Made by a program: the position numbers and the translations under genes. Positions 1-5,891 of a stretch of 10,546 nucleotides of DNA are shown here, piece after piece. The stretch's first letter is position 1. Every line of letters starts with the position of its first letter. The stretch lies in the NCBI GenBank assembly GCA_934432595.1, contig CAKRYR010000036.1, positions 1-10,546 of the forward strand, written 5' to 3'. Source of the stretch: an uncultured Lachnospiraceae bacterium (GTDB lineage: Bacteria > Bacillota > Clostridia > Lachnospirales > Lachnospiraceae). The notes under the pieces were generated by a model that was not told the origin of the DNA, ran no database searches, and saw only the letters and a program-made list of their open reading frames with translations.

Positions 1-2
1 CA

Positions 3-335
3 TATTGCTTGAATCAAGAAAAATATCTTAAAGTTTTTCTTGAAAATGGAGAAGTTCCGATGGATAATAATGCCGCGGAACAGGCTATCAGAGGATTTTG
101 TGTGGGCAAGAAAAATTGGACAATGATTGATACAACATATGGTGCACAGGCTAGTGCAATAATATATAGTATAGCAGAAACAGCAAAAGCTAATAATCTA
201 AAACCATATAAATATTTTGAGCATTTACTTACAGAAATCCCAAAGCATATGGATGATAAATCAACAGATTTTATAGCTGATTTATTACCTTGGTCTGATA
301 AGTTACCAAATGATATAAAGAAAAACATAGAATAA
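3..335 (+). CDS. IS66 family transposase, C-terminal part (runs in from the left edge)
   Basis: This is the 3' end of an IS66-type DDE transposase gene, the enzyme that moves its own insertion sequence. The frame is open to the left edge (codons from position 3 read YCLNQEKYL), so the true start lies outside the window and the TTG at 9 is not a start. The diagnostic segment is near the left: PMDNNAAEQAIR followed by GKKNW, which matches the IS66 block carrying the last catalytic acidic residue (the E of AAEQAIR). The tail resembles the small IS66 C-terminal domain. It ends in tandem stops (TAA, TAA, TGA) and then a terminator hairpin. The same C-terminal segment recurs, decayed, on the opposite strand at 4845-4990. 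Whether the full element is intact cannot be seen here. Confidence 0.9.
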   Translation, partial: YCLNQEKYLKVFLENGEVPMDNNAAEQAIRGFCVGKKNWTMIDTTYGAQASAIIYSIAETAKANNLKPYKYFEHLLTEIPKHMDDKSTDFIADLLPWSDKLPNDIKKNIE

Positions 336-339
336 TAAT

Positions 340-359
340 GAGCTGCCGAAAGGCAGCTC
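340..359 (+). terminator. Hairpin terminator after IS66 transposase
   Basis: A perfect 8-bp stem (GAGCTGCC / GGCAGCTC) closes a GAAA tetraloop, starting at the last of the tandem transposase stop codons. Only a weak T-run follows (TAATTATG), so termination may be inefficient. The placement directly after the gene supports the call. Confidence 0.6.
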
Positions 360-387
360 TAATTATGTCAAGGTACTCATGGTTTAC

Positions 388-480
388 CATTTACTTTGTA
401 AATGCAAAAAAAGCCAATTTTGTTATCTTTTCACAAAAATCGACTTTTTTAAACCAAATCATTTCTTATATATCATTTAA
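388..480. repeat. Left copy of duplicated terminator-type repeat
   Basis: This stretch is the partner of 8941-9059. Both begin CATTTAC...GTAAAT, continue into seven A residues, and then share an identical 41-base block (423-463 here, 9000-9040 there). In this copy CATTTAC and GTAAATG form a 7-bp hairpin (388-404). In the right copy the same ends enclose a longer AT-rich inverted repeat. The right copy lies directly after the relE stop; here it lies after a relE scrap, so the repeat is the shared 3' end of two related modules. Confidence 0.85.
406..450 (-). terminator. A-run/T-run hairpin, probable bidirectional terminator (left copy)
   Basis: Seven A's, then GCCAATTTTGT, a 9-base loop, ACAAAAATCGAC and six T's form an imperfect stem. 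The run of A on one side and T on the other would make it a terminator from either strand. On the minus strand it follows the relE remnant and the 532-849 ORF. On the plus strand it follows the IS66 gene. The stem has more mismatches than the copy at 8984-9027. Confidence 0.5.
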
Positions 481-550
481 ATAAATTGCAATATTCCTTT
501 AATTCTAAAGAAATATTTTTATAAATATCCCTTAAATATTCTTTTTCATC
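473..550 (-). pseudogene. RelE/ParE toxin remnant, N-terminal piece only
   Basis: The minus strand reads DEKEYLRDIYKNISLEL and then a TGA stop. This aligns with residues 9-26 of the intact toxin at 9042-9362 (DEAKEDLRGIYKYISEEL), and the DNA is also visibly similar. The first eight codons and everything after residue 26 are missing. The remnant joins directly to the shared terminator repeat, as the complete toxin gene does. It therefore marks a second, deleted copy of the relBE module. It overlaps the end of the 532-849 ORF in another frame and is not expected to make a protein. Confidence 0.7.
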
Positions 551-849
551 TTACGTACTGATATTATCCCCATAATTAAAAATGTAATCTGTATTATATC
601 TAAAATAAATAGATATTTTTTATGTAAGAAGGGAACTAGTATTTTTCCACCTTCAAGCAACATACCTATACACATAGTATATGTAACATATAAACGCAGT
701 TCTCTCCATTTTTTTATAAGTTTATTGTCTATTTTCATTATAACTAGTGTTAGTATTAATCCTATAATAAATAATACTGATAATACCAATATTCTTATTT
801 TAAAATTATTCATATAAGGTAAAAGTAAAACATTCAAAAAAATAGCCAC
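532..849 (-). CDS. Hypothetical hydrophobic protein, three predicted membrane helices
   Basis: I do not recognise this 105-aa product. Hydrophobic stretches at about residues 18-39, 53-75 and 79-97 suggest an integral membrane protein, and it ends in a basic tail (RKMKKNI). The start is doubtful. The GTG at 849 and the ATG at 813 both lack a ribosome binding site. The frame stays open upstream to a stop at 924-922 and runs into the small-membrane-protein relic. The ORF fills the interval where the related module at 8974-9842 carries relB and the start of relE, so it looks like a replacement or a fused fragment. It may be a real gene brought in by recombination, or a broken piece of a larger membrane protein. 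Confidence 0.4.
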   Translation of the reverse strand: MAIFLNVLLLPYMNNFKIRILVLSVLFIIGLILTLVIMKIDNKLIKKWRELRLYVTYTMCIGMLLEGGKILVPFLHKKYLFILDIIQITFLIMGIISVRKMKKNI

Positions 850-860
850 AAAAAAGTTTC

Positions 861-1019
861 GAATATTATATAACCTTATCTTCTTTGCATCTATATTACT
901 TTGACAATTAAGATAATAAAATTATAATGAAAGAACAGAATAGATTATTGACACTTGCACAGGTAAAACCCCTAATAAAATAAGTATATACCCCATAAAT
1001 GTTATCAATGATATTATAG
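861..1019 (-). pseudogene. Decayed copy of the small membrane protein found at 9699-9869
   Basis: About 160 bases match 9684-9842 closely. Read on the minus strand it gives SLITFMGYILILLGVLPVQV and then SIIYSVLSL, against SLITFIGYVLILLGILPMQM plus SIIYSVLSL in the intact copy. One extra base near 923 (TTATAATTTT versus TTATATTTT) puts a TAA stop in place of the following tyrosine. The first ten codons, the GTG start and the ribosome binding site of the intact copy are also missing, because the preceding DUF2442 gene ends only about 11 bases away. Confidence 0.75.
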
Positions 1020-1030
1020 CAATAGAGCAT

Positions 1031-1306
1031 CTAAGCAATTTTCTCATCTATTGCATCCAACATATATAATGTTTTTGGATCAATATCAATACAGCTAGTC
1101 TCATCTCTATTTCCACCCACATCCCAAGCTAATGTATCATTTAATATTGTACATGTATTCATAAAAATATCTTTATCCTTTAATTGTTTAAAAATATTTT
1201 TATCTAATAGATGTTTTACATCATAACATACAATTTTCCCATCACTAAAATATACATAAACTGTATAGTCATCATTTGGTTTTACTTGAACTACTTCTGG
1301 AAACAT
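1031..1306 (-). CDS. DUF2442 domain protein
   Basis: This 91-aa protein matches the DUF2442 pattern, small proteins of unknown biochemical role often encoded next to DUF4160 genes. An N-terminal strand region (FPEVVQVKPNDDYTVYVYF) is followed by the DGKIVCYDVKHLLDK segment and the C-terminal LNDTLAWDVGGNRDE / CIDIDPKTLY block, at about residues 55-81. I start it at the ATG at 1306 because a strong GAGGAGG sits six bases upstream. An in-frame GTG at 1321 overlaps that ribosome binding site and is unlikely to be used. It lies 14 bases after the DUF4160 stop, at the end of the ABC-F operon. The DUF4160/DUF2442 pairing is known in many bacteria; a toxin-antitoxin role has been suspected but cannot be judged from sequence. 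Confidence 0.8.
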   Translation of the reverse strand: MFPEVVQVKPNDDYTVYVYFSDGKIVCYDVKHLLDKNIFKQLKDKDIFMNTCTILNDTLAWDVGGNRDETSCIDIDPKTLYMLDAIDEKIA

Positions 1307-1320
1307 GTAATACCTCCTCA

Positions 1321-1515
1321 CTAAATTAATGGATTTATTTTATTTAGTTCTTTATCATCCTTGGCCAACTCCCAATTTTGCATTAATTCATCTTGATGTA
1401 ATACACACCAAGCAAGTATTAACTTTAATTGACGTGATGCTAAACCTAATTGAGGCATTATATTATTATCACTAAAATTAATACTATCAACTAATACTAT
1501 ATCCCTTATTGCCAC
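1321..1515 (-). pseudogene. DUF4160 family protein, N-terminally truncated
   Basis: The C-terminal two-thirds reads SRQLKLILAWCVLHQDELMQ, then NWELAKDDKELNKINPLI, which fits the end of DUF4160 proteins. The N-terminal part that normally carries the histidine-rich HxPPHFHA-type segment is absent: the open frame gives 64 aa where the family usually has about 80-90. The GTG at 1515 lies inside the 3' end of the ABC-F gene (29-base overlap) and has no properly spaced ribosome binding site. The likeliest history is a deletion that fused the ABC-F tail to the middle of the DUF4160 gene. The frame after the junction is clean, so a short product cannot be excluded. The following DUF2442 gene is its usual partner. 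Confidence 0.65.
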
Positions 1516-3073
1516 CTTCTTTTCTTATACATTTTACCAAACCTTCTTTACTCATTTCATAAACAGTATCACATACTTCATCAATATATTTTCTGTCATG
1601 TGATATACTTACAATAGAGCCTTTATATTCTTTCAATAAACGTCTAATTATAGGATTTGACAAAGGAGAAAAATTTCTCGTAGGTTCATCTAAAAGCAAA
1701 ACGTTTGCCTTAGACAAACAAAGCTTCATTAAAAAAATTTTTGCCTTTTGACCTCCTGATAGATACTTTATCGGTCTATCCATTTCTTCTATAGTATACT
1801 TAAGTGAACCTAAATATGTTCGAATTTTTGTCACTTCATCTTTATCCCCACCTACAGTTAAATATTCTACAGGTGTTTGTTCCATATCTAATTGTTCTTC
1901 ATATTTCTGAGACATATATTCAACTTTTATATCTATTCTATCTTTCAATTCATCTAGGATATATTTCATCAATGTTGATTTTCCAATTCCATTTTTTCCT
2001 ATTATACATATTTTTTCCTTTCCTCTAATCATTAATTTAATATTTCTAACTAAAACTCTTTTTTCACAATTATCATTTTCTAAAAAATACAATTCATCAA
2101 GTTCCAAATCTATAATCTTTTTTCCATTAGCTATATTTACCGAATCATCAAATTTCATAAATATAGCATCTTCTTCTTCTGGAAATTCTGTCATATTATC
2201 CGTTTCCTTATCATAACGTTTTTCCATTGACTTTACTGCATTCATCTTTTTTTTAAGAGTCTTACCAGTATGCGGTTCTTGCCTTGAAACACTTCTCAAA
2301 TTATGTTCAACTTTATTCATGAGTTTTTGAAGTTTTTCATCTCTAATTTTCTTTTCTCTTCTATCTTCTAAAGCCATTTTCCTCTGATTATTCATTCGAG
2401 CTTCTCTATCTCTTATATATTCTTTATATGGCATATTTGCCACAGTATATCTACTTCGAGTTTTCCTTCTAATTCTTTCCAAATGTACAATTCTATTAGC
2501 TGTTTTCTCAATCAGTGTCTCATCATGCGATATATATATAATAGGATTAGGATACCCCAAAATAAATCTCTCCAGCCAAGCTAATGTGTATACATCTATA
2601 TCATTTGATGGCTCATCCAATAATAAAACAGATGGGTTACTTAGTAGAATCCTTGACAATTGTACTTTAACTCTTTCTCCACCTGACAATGTTCCCATTT
2701 TTTGATCCCTAAAATAAAACTCTTTTGGCAACATCAGTGAATTGGTAATACTATTTAGTTCCTTTGGCGTTTTATCCCAAAATGTATGTTCTTCTGTCAT
2801 ATATTCATAGATACTTTTATTTTTATCAGCATCTGCCAATTCTTGAGGTAGATATGCTAATTTTTCATTAGTTACTAGTCTTTCTCCAGAAAACTCTGTG
2901 TATTCATCAATTAGTTCCTCATTATATATCCATTTTAATAAAGTTGACTTCCCATTGCCTTCTTCACCAATTATCACTATTTTATCACCTGGATTAACAG
3001 ATAAACTAAATTTTTCTATAATAATTCTTAAATCCCTCTTATGTACAATGTCTAAATTCTTTATTTGTAACAT
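1487..3073 (-). CDS. ABC-F family ATPase (ribosome-associated / antibiotic-resistance type)
   Basis: This 528-aa protein has two ABC ATPase domains and no membrane domain, the architecture of ABC-F proteins. These bind the ribosomal E-site and act as translation factors or as target-protection resistance proteins. Domain 1: Walker A GEEGNGKS (36-43), Q77, signature LSGGE (129-133), Walker B ending in E154, His183. Domain 2: Walker A GKNGIGKS (359-366), Q389, signature LSGGQ (438-442), Walker B ending in E463, His492. All catalytic residues are present. The charged helical linker (about 200-300) is the part that reaches the P-site tRNA in known members. The phrase EPTRNFSPLS after Walker B2 is typical of a clostridial subgroup, but I cannot name the subtype or its drug. 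GAGGTGG lies four bases before the ATG. The membrane-protein gene ends 31 bases upstream, suggesting one operon. The tail after about residue 512 looks non-native and overlaps the DUF4160 remnant. Confidence 0.9.
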   Translation of the reverse strand: MLQIKNLDIVHKRDLRIIIEKFSLSVNPGDKIVIIGEEGNGKSTLLKWIYNEELIDEYTEFSGERLVTNEKLAYLPQELADADKNKSIYEYMTEEHTFWDKTPKELNSITNSLMLPKEFYFRDQKMGTLSGGERVKVQLSRILLSNPSVLLLDEPSNDIDVYTLAWLERFILGYPNPIIYISHDETLIEKTANRIVHLERIRRKTRSRYTVANMPYKEYIRDREARMNNQRKMALEDRREKKIRDEKLQKLMNKVEHNLRSVSRQEPHTGKTLKKKMNAVKSMEKRYDKETDNMTEFPEEEDAIFMKFDDSVNIANGKKIIDLELDELYFLENDNCEKRVLVRNIKLMIRGKEKICIIGKNGIGKSTLMKYILDELKDRIDIKVEYMSQKYEEQLDMEQTPVEYLTVGGDKDEVTKIRTYLGSLKYTIEEMDRPIKYLSGGQKAKIFLMKLCLSKANVLLLDEPTRNFSPLSNPIIRRLLKEYKGSIVSISHDRKYIDEVCDTVYEMSKEGLVKCIRKEGGNKGYSIS

Positions 3074-3104
3074 CCAACCACCTCATTTCATTTATCAGAA
3101 AGAG

Positions 3105-3512
3105 CTATTTTTCTTCTTCCTTTTCTTTTGATGAAAAATAAAAACTATATCCAAAACTTATAATTATTGTAACAATTACTGCAAAAAGTATTTCCAAAAT
3201 ATTTATTCTTTTCTTTATTATTTGACGTAATACATATATTATCATTATATACATTGAAAAAGCTAATCTATAAATTATTTTCTTCGTATCAGAATTTTTT
3301 ATATAATTTGTAATTTGTATTATAGCTCCTATTATCATAGTTATTGTACAACATATTAATGCTATTACCTGACTTATTCTAAGAGCATACCATAATAAAT
3401 TACATGCCATCTCTCTATAATAGTAAACTTCTATAATAACAGTCAATATAATCATAATAATTGATAAAAAAATAATCAATTTTTTTCCTATCCGCTTAAA
3501 TAGTTCTTCCAT
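3105..3512 (-). CDS. Hypothetical membrane protein, four predicted helices
   Basis: I do not recognise the family of this 135-aa protein. Hydrophobic segments at about residues 11-30, 47-67, 79-97 and 104-127 suggest four membrane helices, with a basic N-terminus (KRIGKK) and a charged tail (SSKEKEEEK). A good GGAGG lies eight bases before the ATG. It is the first gene of the run leading into the ABC-F ATPase and ends 31 bases before it, so the two are probably cotranscribed. ABC-F proteins do not need a membrane partner, so this should not be read as a transporter permease. Its upstream region is cut off by a transposase relic that begins about 20 bases before the start codon. Confidence 0.7.
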   Translation of the reverse strand: MEELFKRIGKKLIIFLSIIMIILTVIIEVYYYREMACNLLWYALRISQVIALICCTITMIIGAIIQITNYIKNSDTKKIIYRLAFSMYIMIIYVLRQIIKKRINILEILFAVIVTIIISFGYSFYFSSKEKEEEK

Positions 3513-3529
3513 GTCTGTTCCTCCATTTT

Positions 3530-3541
3530 ATACAGTATTAT
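3530..3541. repeat. 12-bp direct repeat, left flank of transposase remnant
   Basis: ATACAGTATTAT here is identical to 3999-4010. The pair brackets the plus-strand transposase relic. It may be a target duplication, or the footprint of the recombination that created the relic. Confidence 0.5.
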
Positions 3542-3925
3542 GACAAACCTGCGTTTCTTTCTCTATTAGAAACTCATATCAATATTGATGAATTTATTCC
3601 GATTTCTTTTAGAAATCATTTTTATGCTTCAACAGGAAGAAAACGTAAATATCCTTTACATGCGGCTACTAATCCAAATATAAAATTTATTTGCCCTAAA
3701 GTTAAATGGGTAACTGACCCTATAACTAAAAAGCAACATCGTAAATGTTATTGTGACAATCCTTGTACTGATTCAAAATATGGTAGGATGTTTTATATTT
3801 ATCCTGAAAAAGATCTTCATGCTTATCCAGGTACAGTACGTGGTACAGATGATTGAAATAATACTTATAAAATAAGAACTTCTGTTGAGTGAGATATTAA
3901 CCATATAAAAGACAATTTATGTCTT
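3533..3925 (+). pseudogene. DDE transposase remnant with large internal deletion
   Basis: The plus strand reads DKPAFLSLLETHINIDEFIP, then ISFRNHFYASTGRKRKYPLH. This is the N-terminus of a transposase type common in Lachnospiraceae (IS1182-like, N-terminal DUF772-type region). After KYPLHA the frame jumps to FICPKVKWVTDP...YCDNPCTDSKYGRMFYIYPEKD, which belongs near the C-terminus of that family. Roughly 300 residues, including the catalytic core, are therefore missing. TGA stops at 3854 and 3890 interrupt the remainder; the first stands where the family usually has tryptophan (TDDW...TYKIR). The last recognisable words are DINHIKDNLCL. It is dead and is the only sizeable internal plus-strand coding trace. 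Confidence 0.8.
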
Positions 3926-4090
3926 TATTCAATTTTTTACTATCTAAATCTTGTAAATTCATTTTTAAGTTTTTATTATTAAGTTTCGCTATTACCTAAT
4001 ACAGTATTATCTATATAGTATTGTTTAAACAATTTCAATATAAAAACAATATAATTATAAATTATTATATTAATCATCAAATAAATGATG
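3926..4090. other. Non-coding AT-rich stretch after transposase remnant
   Basis: I see no gene here. The left part may be untranslatable end sequence of the wrecked insertion sequence. It contains the right-hand 12-bp direct repeat (3999-4010). Confidence 0.5.
3999..4010. repeat. 12-bp direct repeat, right flank of transposase remnant
   Basis: Identical to ATACAGTATTAT at 3530-3541. Together they frame about 470 bases holding the transposase relic. Confidence 0.5.
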
Positions 4091-4219
4091 TTACTCTTTA
4101 TACTCTGCTACATAATGCTCTGTCTCCATTTTCATATAATCTTTAAAACACGAACTAGTCCACTTATCAACAAGCTTCCAATCTCTACCTCTATTTATTA
4201 CTTCTTCGTTCTCTTCACT
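4091..4219 (-). pseudogene. C-terminal scrap of an unidentified protein
   Basis: The minus strand has a 42-codon open frame without a start, between a TAG at 4222 and a TAA at 4093. It reads ENEEVINRGRDWKLVDKW, then CFKDYMKMETEHYVAEYKE. The composition (tryptophans, balanced charge, regular codon use) looks like real protein rather than chance. I do not recognise the family. No ribosome binding site or start codon precedes it, so it is probably the remaining tail of a deleted gene. Confidence 0.45.
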
Positions 4220-4286
4220 CTATCCTTATAAATCATTTAATTATCATTTTTCATCTTATCGTTCAATGCACAAAAATTTAATTTTC

Positions 4287-4583
4287 TTATAGTAATCCAA
4301 ATAAATTAGCAAATATCATTATAACTATAATGATTATCATAAGCGTATTTTCTATTTTGTTCTCTTTTTTACACTCATCGGGAGTATTTTCTTCATTTTT
4401 CATTTTGTCACATACTAGATAAAAATTCCAAATACTAACCATCCATACTATAAATATAGGAATAAGTATATACACCTTTGCTATTCCATTAAAAAATTGA
4501 AATGCAAATAATAAAACAATATTCAAAATCAAACAAATAATATCGATTATCAACGAACTTGTTACTTTCTTTTTATTATCCAT
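4287..4583 (-). CDS. Hypothetical membrane protein, three predicted helices
   Basis: This 98-aa protein is not recognised. Hydrophobic segments lie at about residues 9-31, 36-57 and 80-98, with a charged loop (CDKMKNEENTPDECKKENK) between the second and third. A good AGAGGTG lies five bases before the ATG. The gene starts 11 bases after the stop of the 56-aa ORF at 4595-4765, so the two are probably translated from one message. The size and helix count would suit an immunity-type or regulatory membrane protein, but nothing in the sequence proves a function. Confidence 0.7.
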   Translation of the reverse strand: MDNKKKVTSSLIIDIICLILNIVLLFAFQFFNGIAKVYILIPIFIVWMVSIWNFYLVCDKMKNEENTPDECKKENKIENTLMIIIIVIMIFANLFGLL

Positions 4584-4594
4584 AAAACACCTCT

Positions 4595-4765
4595 TTATTT
4601 ATATTTTCTTCCAAGTACACGTGCATCAACATATAAGTTCTTTATATCTTCGTAAATTCTTGATGCACCAATAACGCTACCTTCACATCTTTCAACTGCT
4701 GCAATACTGGCATCACTTAACCCTAAGGCAGCAACAGCATTAACATTTAAAATTTTTGCTACCAT
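4595..4765 (-). CDS. 56-aa hypothetical protein, possibly a 5'-truncated gene
   Basis: The ORF reads MVAKILNVNAVAALGLSDAS, then IAAVERCEGSVIGASRIYED and ends LYVDARVLGRKYK. It is soluble, mixed alpha-helical in appearance and richer in G+C than its surroundings. I do not recognise it. No clear ribosome binding site precedes the ATG. A -10-like TATAAT lies seven bases before it with TTGAAA 18 bases further up, so a message could begin almost at the ATG. Against an independent gene, the frame stays open for 11 more codons upstream (to a TGA at 4801), and IS66-related DNA begins just beyond. It may therefore be the surviving end of a longer gene. The 98-aa membrane protein follows after 11 bases. 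Confidence 0.5.
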   Translation of the reverse strand: MVAKILNVNAVAALGLSDASIAAVERCEGSVIGASRIYEDIKNLYVDARVLGRKYK

Positions 4766-4772
4766 CTTAATT

Positions 4773-4802
4773 ATTATATTCTTCTTTAAAAACTTTTTTC
4801 AA
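4773..4802 (-). promoter_or_regulatory. Possible promoter before the 56-aa ORF
   Basis: TTGAAA (4802-4797) and TATAAT (4778-4773) are separated by 18 bases on the minus strand. Transcription would start about one or two bases before the ATG at 4765, giving a nearly leaderless message. In DNA this AT-rich a chance match is possible. Confidence 0.35.
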
Positions 4803-4815
4803 ACTTAAGAACACT

Positions 4816-4842
4816 ATTAACAATTTCAGTAAACAGATTTTA
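4816..4842. repeat. Repeat shared with 10192-10218, next to an IS66-like end
   Basis: ATTAACAATTTCAGTA followed by ACAGATTTT appears here and, with one base changed, at 10192-10218. GTAAACAGATTTTAA within it (4829-4843) begins with GTAA, as IS66 family termini do, and recurs exactly at 10231-10245. Here it lies just beyond the end of the IS66 transposase scrap, where an element end is expected. Confidence 0.55.
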
Positions 4843-4844
4843 AT

Positions 4845-4990
4845 TTAATATGAAATAAAACAGATATCATTTGGTAACTTATCTAACCAAGATAATAAAT
4901 CAGCTATAAAATCTGTTGATTTATCATCCATATGTTTTAGTATTTCTATAAGTAAATGTTCAAAATATTTATATGGTTTTAGATTATTAG
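4845..4990 (-). pseudogene. IS66 family transposase remnant, C-terminal scrap
   Basis: On the minus strand this reads NNLKPYKYFEHLLIEILKHM, then DDKSTDFIADLLSWLDKLPN. It is almost identical to the C-terminus of the transposase at 3-335 (NNLKPYKYFEHLLTEIPKHM and DDKSTDFIADLLPWSDKLPN). The copy is truncated on both sides: everything before NNLKPY is gone, and the last codons differ (DICFISY then TAA). It is a separate, older IS66 insertion in the opposite orientation. Confidence 0.85.
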
Positions 4991-4999
4991 ATGTAAAAT

Positions 5000-5019
5000 G
5001 GCGGTCATCACTGACCGCC
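5000..5019 (-). terminator. GC-rich hairpin, likely terminator of the COG2426 operon
   Basis: GGCGGTCA and TGACCGCC form a perfect 8-bp stem around a four-base loop, conspicuously GC-rich for this DNA. On the minus strand it lies about 90 bases after the stop of the 5109-5612 gene and is followed by ATTTTAC, a short T-run. It could equally be an end structure of the adjoining transposon debris. Confidence 0.5.
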
Positions 5020-5108
5020 GAAAAAATGTAAAAAACTTACACACTTTACTTGACAAACGCCATTGAAACATTTATCCGTCATATTTTAACTCAAGCAAAA
5101 TTTATATT

Positions 5109-5612
5109 TTAAAAAATAGTCACTGATAACCATGGTATAAAGTACATTATTATACACATAATCATTGTTGCCATAACTATACCACCTAATATTGCAAAAG
5201 ATGCTTTCTTAATATCTATACCAAGAAATGCTGCTATAAGAGCACCTATCCATGCTCCTGTACCCCAAATTGGAATTCCAACAAATATAAGCAATCCCCA
5301 AAATTCATACTTCTGTATCTTTTCACTCTTCCCTATAGATTTTTTCTCTAACTTCTCTACTATAGGTATAAACCATTTCGTTTTCTTCATCCTTGTAAAT
5401 ATAGGTGTAACAAGCCATAATATAAATGGAATAGGAATAATATTACCTATTATGCATAATATAATCGTTTTCCATAAATCTATATTAAATAAAGCCGCTG
5501 TTACAAAGCCTCCTCTTAATTCTAACATAGGAATCATTGATATAACTAATACTACAAGTTCCTTTGTCATATGTAAATTTCTTGCAAGCCAATGTACTAC
5601 TTGTCCTGCCAT
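5109..5612 (-). CDS. COG2426 / small multidrug export family membrane protein
   Basis: This 167-aa protein fits the Sm_multidrug_ex (COG2426) family, small integral membrane proteins whose transport role is inferred rather than well tested. Visible family marks are IPMLELRGG (27-35), GNIIPIPFIL (56-65) and GIPIWGTGAWIGALIA (112-127), with hydrophobic helices around each and a final helix at about 136-160. The length is normal for the family. A GAGGTG lies six bases before the ATG. It starts 36 bases after the stop of the tiny two-helix protein, so the two form a probable operon. Its substrate cannot be inferred from sequence. Confidence 0.85.
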   Translation of the reverse strand: MAGQVVHWLARNLHMTKELVVLVISMIPMLELRGGFVTAALFNIDLWKTIILCIIGNIIPIPFILWLVTPIFTRMKKTKWFIPIVEKLEKKSIGKSEKIQKYEFWGLLIFVGIPIWGTGAWIGALIAAFLGIDIKKASFAILGGIVMATMIMCIIMYFIPWLSVTIF

Positions 5613-5648
5613 AACTTCACCTCACTAATTATAATATCAAACACCTAT

Positions 5649-5834
5649 TTACTCTGCAAAAATATCTTTATAAATTTTGTATCCCAGATATCCTATATAT
5701 GGAAAAAAAATATTAATAATCAACCATATATATTCATATTTTTTTTGCCCATTAATGCCTATTAATATTAATATCTCTAATACTAACCAAATTATAAAAC
5801 AAATCAAATAAAAAATTCCCATTCCAACTTCCAT
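5649..5834 (-). CDS. Small two-helix membrane protein, PLDc_N-like
   Basis: This 61-aa protein has two hydrophobic helices (about 7-27 and 36-53) joined by the short polar turn NGQKKYE. The second helix, WLIINIFFPYIGYLGYKIY, resembles the W...P.iG...Y pattern of PLDc_N-type small membrane proteins, which occur alone or at the N-terminus of cardiolipin synthases. That likeness is by eye only. AGGAGG lies about nine bases before the ATG, a convincing start. It precedes the COG2426 gene by 36 bases, probably in one transcript. Confidence 0.7.
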   Translation of the reverse strand: MEVGMGIFYLICFIIWLVLEILILIGINGQKKYEYIWLIINIFFPYIGYLGYKIYKDIFAE

Positions 5835-5891
5835 TTATATCTTCCTCCTAATATATCTATTATTTTATAATTACTAAACTTACTTTTCACT

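Noticed and set aside
14..328. Minus-strand ORF opposite the IS66 transposase
   Set aside because: Antisense to a recognised transposase end.
1804..2028. Plus-strand hydrophobic ORF opposite the ABC-F gene
   Set aside because: It lies wholly antisense to a strongly supported gene, has no ribosome binding site of note, and its composition is what AT-rich antisense frames give.
2898..3131. Plus-strand ORF opposite the start of the ABC-F gene
   Set aside because: Antisense shadow of the first ATPase domain and the intergenic region.
3105..3512. Membrane protein as permease partner of the ATPase to form a transporter
   Set aside because: The ATPase has the duplicated-domain, linker-containing ABC-F layout, and these act on ribosomes without a permease.
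3854..3892. TGA where the transposase family has tryptophan, hinting that TGA might be read as Trp
   Set aside because: Intact genes here use TGG for tryptophan, and the RelB antitoxin ends at a TGA that overlaps the toxin ATG. The second TGA in the remnant does not fall at a tryptophan position. Ordinary decay explains it.
4287..4765. Bacteriocin plus immunity protein
   Set aside because: The 56-aa ORF has no leader, no double-glycine site and no typical bacteriocin motif, and no export gene is nearby. Kept only as an open question.
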